NCBI GenBank assembly: GCA_002392545.1
Contig: DGHF01000168.1
Location: 5,742 to 42,333 of the forward strand
DNA length: 36,592 nucleotides
From: Ruminococcus sp. UBA3855
GTDB lineage: Bacteria; Bacillota; Clostridia; Oscillospirales; Ruminococcaceae
Reading direction: 5' to 3'
Both the position numbers and the translations under genes were made by a program. Below the pieces are notes generated by a model that saw only the letters and a program-made list of their open reading frames with translations, did not search any database and had not been told where the DNA came from. Positions 18,238 to 24,307 of this stretch are shown here, in pieces (position 1 is the stretch's first letter; the number at the start of each line of letters is the position of its first letter).

Positions 18238-20019
18238 TTATTCAACAGGCTTGACAGATTCCGCAACTTTGAGAGCTTCCTCTTTGCTTAGACCATAGGT
18301 GGAAATCTGGAAAATATAATCGCCGTCATTCCAGAAAATACCATACTTTTCTGTACTGCTATCATATGTCACATTTTGGAGATATATCACGTGTCCGTCA
18401 AATGAAATCTGCTCATACATGGAAGTCATATCCCAGAAAGTACTATCATAATAATTTTCCTTCAATCTCTGCGAAAAATGAACTTGTGGCGAACCATAGG
18501 GATTTTGGTAATAATCGGCTTTATTTTGCGTATCCGTTTGAACGACATTTACATGACCCTCTTCGGTGAAAGACACATTCGGAAACCAAGTCGGCGCATA
18601 ACGAGTTTCAATTATAGTTGGGTCGTTTTCATCCATGACAGGGGTCAATTTCTGATAGATAGATGTCGTATAGTCTAATTCGAGGTCAGTATAAGTTTTC
18701 AAGACGAAATCAGGCATAATGTCCGTGTCAATATTTGTCAGGGTGAAAGTTTCCGCAAATTTGACGGTTTCAAGGGGTTCAATGGGTTGCGGTTTGGTGA
18801 TTTTTTCAGCGGTGTAATCTTCAACAGCAGATTCTGCAATTTTCATTACTTCATTTTTGAGATTGTCGTCTACATGAACACAGTACACAGAAACTCCGTC
18901 ATGCCAGAAAATGTCAGATGTTCCGGTAACACTAGAAACAGAGATTGCAGGATAGCCATTGACATTGGTCGTTTCATAAGAAAATTCACTGTCATGGTCA
19001 GGGTCAATAGAATACACAGTGACAGCTCCATTGTCCGTGACTTGGCAAAAATTCAAAGTCATCTGATTGAAATGAAATTTTTCGATTCCGCCGTCGGATA
19101 ACTGCTTGCTGTATTCATCAAACACAACGTCACCGCTATCATTATGTGTTTTGTGCTCGAAACCATCCGGAATATAGGAAAGACGACATTTGACAAAATC
19201 ACCCTTTGGATTCGCCGGATTATCTACATAAACATGATAATTGAAACCTTTCTCTCCTTCTTCTCTTTCCACTCTGAACTGACCCAAAGAATTATTGACA
19301 ACGGGTTCAGTTTCCTGCGGAATGGCGGTTGTTTCAGCCTGAATTGTCGTTTCTGCTACAGTGGTTGAAGTGGATGCAGTTGTTTCAGCTACAGCATTCT
19401 GAGCAGGCGCAGGATTTGACAACGGCACGAAATCAGCGGAAACAGTTTCTTTTTCTGTATTATCGACAGGAACAGCAGTTGTCTGAACGGTGGTTGTCTC
19501 TGCGGTTGGTACAGTTGTTTCGGGATTGACAGCTTTTTCAGCTGGAATATTTTCTGCAACAGGCACAATGACAGGAACAGTATAGATGACAGTTTCTTTG
19601 GGTTGAGCGGAATTTGTTTCTTTGTCGGATTTTTCAGCCGTCTTGATGTTGTTGACAAGTGCGGTTGTGGTAGAAATTGCTTCTGTCATCTGTTCCATGG
19701 TGATTTGTTCTGTCTGTTCAGAAGTTGTCAAAGGTTTCTGTAACGTGGAAAGCCCTCCAATCACACCCCCGCAGACCACCAGACAAGCCACCGCCGTGCC
19801 GAATGTTTTGTAACGATTGTAGCGTGATTCTGTGATAGCCGGATAAGCCTCTGTTTCGAAGCTCTGGGCATTCTGAACATGACAGCTTGTGCGGACGGTG
19901 TTAAAAATGCGTTCTTTGGTCTTGACATCGGCAGAGGGTGTCATTTCTGCGATTTTGCGGACGGTTTCAGCATCCGCATTTTGCAAAATTTCACGAAGAT
20001 GTTTCTCATAAGTTTTCAT
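18238..20019 (-). CDS. Membrane anti-sigma-like protein with Thr-rich linker and two DUF4367-like domains
   Basis: The start is the ATG at 20017-20019, preceded by GAAGGAGG; the longer frame from 20055 contains that site. The 593-residue protein has a ~70-residue charged cytoplasmic part, one membrane span at about 72-92 (VACLVVCGGVIGGL), then a ~165-residue Thr/Pro/Glu/Ala linker (to ~265). Two related domains follow. The first ends IFWHDGVSVYCVHVDDNLK and the second IFWNDGDYIFQISTYGLSK, each followed by an EALKVAES/EVMKIAES helix, the DUF4367 pattern. The gene lies 13 bases after its sigma factor on the minus strand. The linker suggests the sensor part reaches through the wall. Its role as anti-sigma factor is inferred from position and architecture. 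Confidence 0.82.
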   Translation of the reverse strand: MKTYEKHLREILQNADAETVRKIAEMTPSADVKTKERIFNTVRTSCHVQNAQSFETEAYPAITESRYNRYKTFGTAVACLVVCGGVIGGLSTLQKPLTTSEQTEQITMEQMTEAISTTTALVNNIKTAEKSDKETNSAQPKETVIYTVPVIVPVAENIPAEKAVNPETTVPTAETTTVQTTAVPVDNTEKETVSADFVPLSNPAPAQNAVAETTASTSTTVAETTIQAETTAIPQETEPVVNNSLGQFRVEREEGEKGFNYHVYVDNPANPKGDFVKCRLSYIPDGFEHKTHNDSGDVVFDEYSKQLSDGGIEKFHFNQMTLNFCQVTDNGAVTVYSIDPDHDSEFSYETTNVNGYPAISVSSVTGTSDIFWHDGVSVYCVHVDDNLKNEVMKIAESAVEDYTAEKITKPQPIEPLETVKFAETFTLTNIDTDIMPDFVLKTYTDLELDYTTSIYQKLTPVMDENDPTIIETRYAPTWFPNVSFTEEGHVNVVQTDTQNKADYYQNPYGSPQVHFSQRLKENYYDSTFWDMTSMYEQISFDGHVIYLQNVTYDSSTEKYGIFWNDGDYIFQISTYGLSKEEALKVAESVKPVE

Positions 20020-20032
20020 AAAAGAACCTCCT

Positions 20033-20593
20033 TCATAAAGTAATTCCTTTTTCAAAAAGCAATTTTCGAAGCCGTTTCATGGCACGGTTACAGCGCATTC
20101 TGACGGCTGGCGGAGAAAGATGTAACATCTTTGCGATTTGAATCGAATTTCTGTCATAGAAATATTTCTGTAAAATAATGGAAGAATCCGGCTCACCCAA
20201 TGACAGAATACATTCAATCAAAATGCGGTTTCGTTCTGTCGTTTCCACGGTATCCCTCACGGAAAAGGCGGACGGAATTTCCGCCATTTGCTCGTCTTCA
20301 ATGGGAATCACATGGCTTTTTCGGGAAGTCACCGAACGGCTCATATCAATGGCTTTCCGTTTGGCGACCGTCCCGACATAAGCCTTGACAGAACCATCAT
20401 GAGATGTGTCATAATGCTGGATGACCTCTAGAAATACATCCGCCACACATTCCTCTATATCCTCATGAGTAGCGCAGTTTCGGAGAATATGAAACGTGAT
20501 GGAATACACATAATTGAAATACGTCTCAAACAAAGCCCGATACCCCTCATCCGGCGACTTTTTCAGCTTGATACGGATTTCACTGTCTGTCAT
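20033..20593 (-). CDS. ECF-type RNA polymerase sigma factor
   Basis: The 186-residue protein has region 2 (YRALFETYFNYVYSITFHIL, then IEECVADVFLEVIQHY) and region 4 (LSLGEPDSSIILQKYFYD, then IAKMLHLSPPAVRMRCNRAM). The start is the ATG at 20591-20593, about 10 bases after AGAGGT. A GTG at 20603-20605 in the same frame overlaps the ribosome binding site and is less likely. It is only distantly similar to the sigma factor at 15248, so the two systems are not a simple recent duplication. It is followed by its presumed anti-sigma partner and reads away from recQ. A possible promoter (TTACAC, 17 bases, TATGTG) lies upstream but is weak. Confidence 0.92.
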   Translation of the reverse strand: MTDSEIRIKLKKSPDEGYRALFETYFNYVYSITFHILRNCATHEDIEECVADVFLEVIQHYDTSHDGSVKAYVGTVAKRKAIDMSRSVTSRKSHVIPIEDEQMAEIPSAFSVRDTVETTERNRILIECILSLGEPDSSIILQKYFYDRNSIQIAKMLHLSPPAVRMRCNRAMKRLRKLLFEKGITL

Positions 20594-20712
20594 GATACGG
20601 CTCACCTCTTTTCTCTGAAAGTTGATAAGCTAGAAATGCATTTTTTGGCTTTCATTTACACATACGGATAAAATGCGCAAAGTGTAACACATTTCGGGGA
20701 TTTATTTTTTTC

Positions 20713-20741
20713 TTGCAATCGCCGGAAAGATGTGGTATAAT
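20713..20741 (+). promoter_or_regulatory. Sigma-A promoter of recQ
   Basis: TTGCAA (20713-20718), 17 bases, TATAAT (20736-20741). Transcription should start near 20748, giving a leader of about 150 bases that contains the hairpin and repeats at 20759-20876. Confidence 0.85.
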
Positions 20742-20758
20742 AAGAGGGGATTATAAAA

Positions 20759-20780
20759 GGGGGTATGGGGGAAAATGCCC
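20759..20780 (+). repeat. 22-bp direct repeat, copy 1, recQ leader
   Basis: Five G, TAT, five G, AAAA, TGCCC; identical to the copy at 20855-20876. The distal 14 bases form the left arm of the hairpin at 20767-20844. Confidence 0.95.
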
Positions 20781-20844
20781 TCTTAGTGCGAACTGCGTTA
20801 GTTTTAGGCGGTTCGTGCTAAGCCTTCAAAGGGCATTGTCCCCC
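20767..20844 (+). promoter_or_regulatory. Long hairpin in the recQ leader (possible RNA switch)
   Basis: GGGGGAAAATGCCC (20767-20780) faces GGGCATTGTCCCC (20831-20843), and an inner 12-bp stem joins CTTAGTGCGAAC (20782-20793) to GTTCGTGCTAAG (20811-20822) with two G-U pairs. No T run follows, so it is not a simple terminator. The right arm can instead pair with the second repeat copy at 20863-20876, which would place a hairpin directly before the recQ ribosome binding site (AAGGAGG near 20885-20891). The function as a switch is inferred. It could also be a remnant of a palindromic repeat element. Confidence 0.6.
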
Positions 20845-20854
20845 ATTAGGATAA

Positions 20855-20876
20855 GGGGGTATGGGGGAAAATGCCC
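20855..20876 (+). repeat. 22-bp direct repeat, copy 2, recQ leader
   Basis: Identical to 20759-20780. It ends about 10 bases before the recQ ribosome binding site and can pair with the right arm of the upstream hairpin. Confidence 0.95.
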
Positions 20877-20898
20877 ATTAAAATAAGGAGGTCAGCGG

Positions 20899-22728
20899 AT
20901 GGAACAAAGCCTTGAAAACGTTCTGAAACAATGTTTCGGGTATGATAGCTTCCGAAAAGGTCAAAAGGAAATTATCACGCATATTTTACAAGGGCGTGAT
21001 ATATTGGGAATCATGCCGACAGGTGCAGGAAAATCCATTTGTTATCAAGTGCCGGCGGTACTACTCAATGGCTTGACAGTGGTAATTTCTCCATTGATTT
21101 CCCTCATGCATGACCAAGTAAGAGCATTACAAGCGAACGGCATTCCGGCAGTATGTCTGAATTCCATGATGACTTCCGAAGAATACCGACAGGCATTGTC
21201 ACAAGTTTACAGGGGAAATATTCGTATTGTGTACGTTGCGCCGGAACGGCTCGAAACGCAGGGATTCTTGAATATTGTACATCAGTTTCCGGTTGCAATG
21301 GTGGCAGTTGATGAAGCGCATTGTGTCTCGCAGTGGGGGCAGGATTTCAGACCAAGTTATCTGAAAATACCGGAATTTCTGAAAGTCCTCCCCTGTCGTC
21401 CGGTTGTAAGCACATTCACGGCGACTGCGACCGGAGAAGTGGCAGAAGACATTGAGCGGATTTTGGGGCTGAATCATCCCTACCGTGTCACAACAGGTTT
21501 CGACCGTGAAAATTTATGGTTCAATGTGCAGAAGCCAAGAGACAAATTTACTGCACTGGCTGGCATTATCCGGCAACATTCCGGAGAATGCGGAATTGTC
21601 TATTGTCTTACAAGGAAATATGTGGAACAGGTAACAGAGGATTTGTGCAGACTGGGAATTCATGCCGTACGCTACCATGCCGGACTTCCTGACGAGGAAC
21701 GAAAACGAAATCAGGATGATTTCATTTATGGCAGGGCGAAGGTTATTGTTGCAACCAATGCATTCGGAATGGGAATTGACAAATCAGACGTGAGTTATGT
21801 CATCCATTATAATATGCCGAAAAATCTCGAAAATTATTATCAGGAAGCAGGAAGGGCAGGACGTGACGGAAGTCAGGCGGAATGTACGCTTTTTTATCAT
21901 GAATCGGATGTTGCATTGAATCGGTTTATGATTTCCAAAACCGCTGAGGATAACACCATGATGGATGAATACGCAAGACAGAAACAACGAAAATTAGATG
22001 AACAACGTCTCTGGCAAATGAAAACTTATTGTACAAGTGATACCTGTCTGAGACAGCGCATTTTAAAATATTTCGGAGAAGATGCTCCGCCCTACTGCGG
22101 AAAATGCAGTTCCTGTCTGGCGAATTACGAACAGAGAGACATCACAGAAAAGGCAGTGAAAGTGATTTCATGTATCTGGCGACTGCATCAGAACGGCTCA
22201 CACCTTGGCACGGATTCCATCACGGACGTTTTGAGAGGAAGCACGGCGAAACGCTATGAACCGTTCAGGGAACTTTCTGTATTTGGCATCATGAAAGAAG
22301 TCAACAAGACTGAATGCAATGCTATTATTGAATTCCTGCTTGAAAAAGAATGGATTGGAATAGAAAGTGAAACCCTCACACTGAACCGGAATTCTGCAAA
22401 GCTCCTCAAAGAAAAGCCCTCTGTTTTCATGAACGTCCGCAAAAATTCTCAGCAGACCATACAGCCGGCATATTCCGTCACGACGGATAAAATTTTATTG
22501 GAACGGCTCAAAGAATGCCGTCAGACCATTGCAAAGCGTGACAGAGTTCCGGCTTACATTATTTTCACCGATTCGACATTGCAGGATATGTGCCGGAAAA
22601 AGCCCGTCAGTGATATGGCATTTCTGGGAGTTTCGGGGGTTGGTACGGTGAAACTCGAACGATACGGAAGCTATTTTATGAAAGTTATCCGTGAATATCT
22701 TGACAGCACAGAAAGGAGAACAGAATGA
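20899..22728 (+). CDS. recQ: ATP-dependent DNA helicase RecQ
   Basis: The 609-residue protein has the full RecQ layout. Walker A PTGAGKS starts at residue 40, the DEAH box is at 138-141, and CVSQWGQDFRPSY is the aromatic-rich loop. FTATAT marks motif III and EAGRAGRDG motif VI. The zinc-binding Cys set C383, C400, C403 and C406 (CGKCSSC) has the spacing of the E. coli enzyme. A helical HRDC domain occupies about 535-600. RecQ unwinds DNA 3' to 5' in recombination and repair. AAGGAGG precedes the ATG. The stop overlaps the start of the next gene by ATGA, and the leader is unusual (20759-20876). Confidence 0.97.
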   Translation: MEQSLENVLKQCFGYDSFRKGQKEIITHILQGRDILGIMPTGAGKSICYQVPAVLLNGLTVVISPLISLMHDQVRALQANGIPAVCLNSMMTSEEYRQALSQVYRGNIRIVYVAPERLETQGFLNIVHQFPVAMVAVDEAHCVSQWGQDFRPSYLKIPEFLKVLPCRPVVSTFTATATGEVAEDIERILGLNHPYRVTTGFDRENLWFNVQKPRDKFTALAGIIRQHSGECGIVYCLTRKYVEQVTEDLCRLGIHAVRYHAGLPDEERKRNQDDFIYGRAKVIVATNAFGMGIDKSDVSYVIHYNMPKNLENYYQEAGRAGRDGSQAECTLFYHESDVALNRFMISKTAEDNTMMDEYARQKQRKLDEQRLWQMKTYCTSDTCLRQRILKYFGEDAPPYCGKCSSCLANYEQRDITEKAVKVISCIWRLHQNGSHLGTDSITDVLRGSTAKRYEPFRELSVFGIMKEVNKTECNAIIEFLLEKEWIGIESETLTLNRNSAKLLKEKPSVFMNVRKNSQQTIQPAYSVTTDKILLERLKECRQTIAKRDRVPAYIIFTDSTLQDMCRKKPVSDMAFLGVSGVGTVKLERYGSYFMKVIREYLDSTERRTE

Positions 22729-24017
22729 AAGAGAAAAAAGAAAAATCTGTTTACAATATGCCGAAATTCTTATTATTATCGTTCCTCTGTCTGGTTCTGA
22801 CACTGGTCACAACAACAGGCTTGTTGGTCAGTCTGACCTCTTGGCGGATGTTGCGGTACAATGAACTCCCGAACGCCATCGCCTCGGTTCATCTGGAGGA
22901 TGTCACCGTTGACACGGACGGAGACGAAAAAGAAAGCCTTGCACAGTACATCCTTGATAATTTCGTCAAGGATGACCGTATCACCGTTGAACAGATTGAA
23001 AACATCCTGCAAAGCGGTGACTTCACCAAATGGGCTGGATGGATGGTCAGCCAATACAGCAATTACTTATCAGCAGACGACACCTCTGCATTCCCTCAGC
23101 TCAATGAAGAGGATATTATTGTACTCATTGAAGAAAACGCAGACCTGATTTATCAGGAAACCGGACTCCGTTTCCTTGAACCCGATAAAGAAAAATTACT
23201 TGACACCCTCAAAAAGCCCATGGAAGAAATTGACGAACATCTTGACAGCTCCCTGAATTCCGGTGCTGGCGGTGCGTTGACGAAATTCTTTTTGTCGTGT
23301 CAGTGCTGGACGGTATTGGGAATTGCATTGATATTACTGCTTGTGTGGGAAATCGTCATTCACAAGAGAAGCAACAGGCGGACGGGTTCAGCGTTACAGG
23401 CTTACAGCGTTGCAGGAGCAGTGCCGAGTCTGGCTTTTTTCCTTGCTGGGACGTGTTCGGCATTGGTATTGAATATCATTGATATGCCCTTTTTGAAGGA
23501 TGCTGTAAGAGCCGTGAAAGGAACTCTGATAGCAGTCGGGGGAATTGGTCTGCTGGCATGTATCGCCCTTTTTGTGGCTGGCATGACGGCGAATCTGGTG
23601 GTTGCACAGCTTCGCACGGAAGCACTCGAAACCAATCCGCAGGAAAACAACATTCCGGAAGATTTCCGTATTGAGAACGAACCGGAAAACAAGCCGGAAA
23701 CTTTGCCCGAAATGGGGCGCATTCCGGAAACCGTTCCGTCCTCTCCCCATGATACCAAATCAGAACAAAAACAGCCTACCCCTGAGCCTGTCCGGCTTGT
23801 GAAAGATTCCGACAAAAAGCCTGTCAAAGAAACACCAGTTTCCGCCCCTCCTCGTGTCAATCTCTCAAAGCCGACCGACAAAAAAGCGGAAACAGAAACT
23901 CAAAAAAACATCATCCGGAAATTCTGCCGTTTCTGCGGAAAACCGTTATTTCTTGAAAATGCATCTTTCTGCGGTGAATGCGGTAAAAAACAAATCAAGG
24001 ATAATTCCAGCAAATAA
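22725..24017 (+). CDS. Membrane protein with C-terminal zinc ribbon, function unknown
   Basis: I do not recognise a family for the 430-residue protein. Span 1 is at about 13-36. A ~155-residue acidic, helical segment follows outside, then three more spans at about 193-213, 228-252 and 266-290. Residues 295-395 form a Pro/Glu/Lys-rich disordered stretch. The last 30 hold a zinc ribbon with CRFCG (C401, C404) and CGECG (C416, C419). By topology the ribbon should be cytoplasmic. Its start is in the recQ stop codon (ATGA), so translation is coupled. Zinc-ribbon membrane proteins are common in Firmicutes and are often of unknown role. A terminator follows. Confidence 0.85.
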   Translation: MKEKKEKSVYNMPKFLLLSFLCLVLTLVTTTGLLVSLTSWRMLRYNELPNAIASVHLEDVTVDTDGDEKESLAQYILDNFVKDDRITVEQIENILQSGDFTKWAGWMVSQYSNYLSADDTSAFPQLNEEDIIVLIEENADLIYQETGLRFLEPDKEKLLDTLKKPMEEIDEHLDSSLNSGAGGALTKFFLSCQCWTVLGIALILLLVWEIVIHKRSNRRTGSALQAYSVAGAVPSLAFFLAGTCSALVLNIIDMPFLKDAVRAVKGTLIAVGGIGLLACIALFVAGMTANLVVAQLRTEALETNPQENNIPEDFRIENEPENKPETLPEMGRIPETVPSSPHDTKSEQKQPTPEPVRLVKDSDKKPVKETPVSAPPRVNLSKPTDKKAETETQKNIIRKFCRFCGKPLFLENASFCGECGKKQIKDNSSK

Positions 24018-24048
24018 AAAAAGCCCCCGTTTTTCAGGGGGCTTTCTG
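24016..24048. terminator. Bidirectional terminator after recQ operon and the Cys-rich microprotein
   Basis: AAAGCCCCC (24020-24028) pairs with GGGGGCTTT (24037-24045). An A run on the left and a T-rich right flank allow termination for both directions. Confidence 0.85.
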
Positions 24049-24066
24049 TCGCCGTTAATCAGCTAA

Positions 24067-24198
24067 TCAGCATCCACAACCGCAGTTGTTGTTGCAGCCA
24101 TTACAGCCACAGTTATTGTTATTGCCGTTGCACATGCAGAGAATGAGAATCAGCACGATAATCCAACAGCAGTTTCCATCACCAAAGCAACCATTCAT
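24067..24198 (-). CDS. Cys/Asn-rich membrane microprotein, 43 residues
   Basis: This short reading frame encodes MNGCFGDGNCCWIIVLILIL followed by CMCNGNNNNCGCNGCNNNCG and CGC. It has a hydrophobic segment (residues 12-20) followed by a Cys/Gly/Asn tail; 11 of 43 residues are Cys. GGAG lies about 10 bases before the ATG. It is similar in style to small Cys-rich proteins that some Firmicute genomes label chorion class high-cysteine protein, or to YjcZ-like small membrane proteins. I cannot assign a function. The nearby terminator at 24016-24048 fits as its end, and a weak TATGAT-like -10 (24261-24266) may start it. The GH3 gene stop is 110 bases upstream. Confidence 0.7.
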   Translation of the reverse strand: MNGCFGDGNCCWIIVLILILCMCNGNNNNCGCNGCNNNCGCGC

Positions 24199-24307
24199 AA
24201 TTCATAATCTCCATTCATACAGATATTTGGAAAGGCTTTTTGTTTGCCGTTCCATAGTACATCATATGACAGGAGCGAAAAAGTGTGACAAATTTTTTCA
24301 TCCCTAT

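Noticed and set aside
20767..20844. Intrinsic terminator before recQ
   Set aside because: The hairpin is not followed by a T run, and a promoter lies upstream of it with no gene between.
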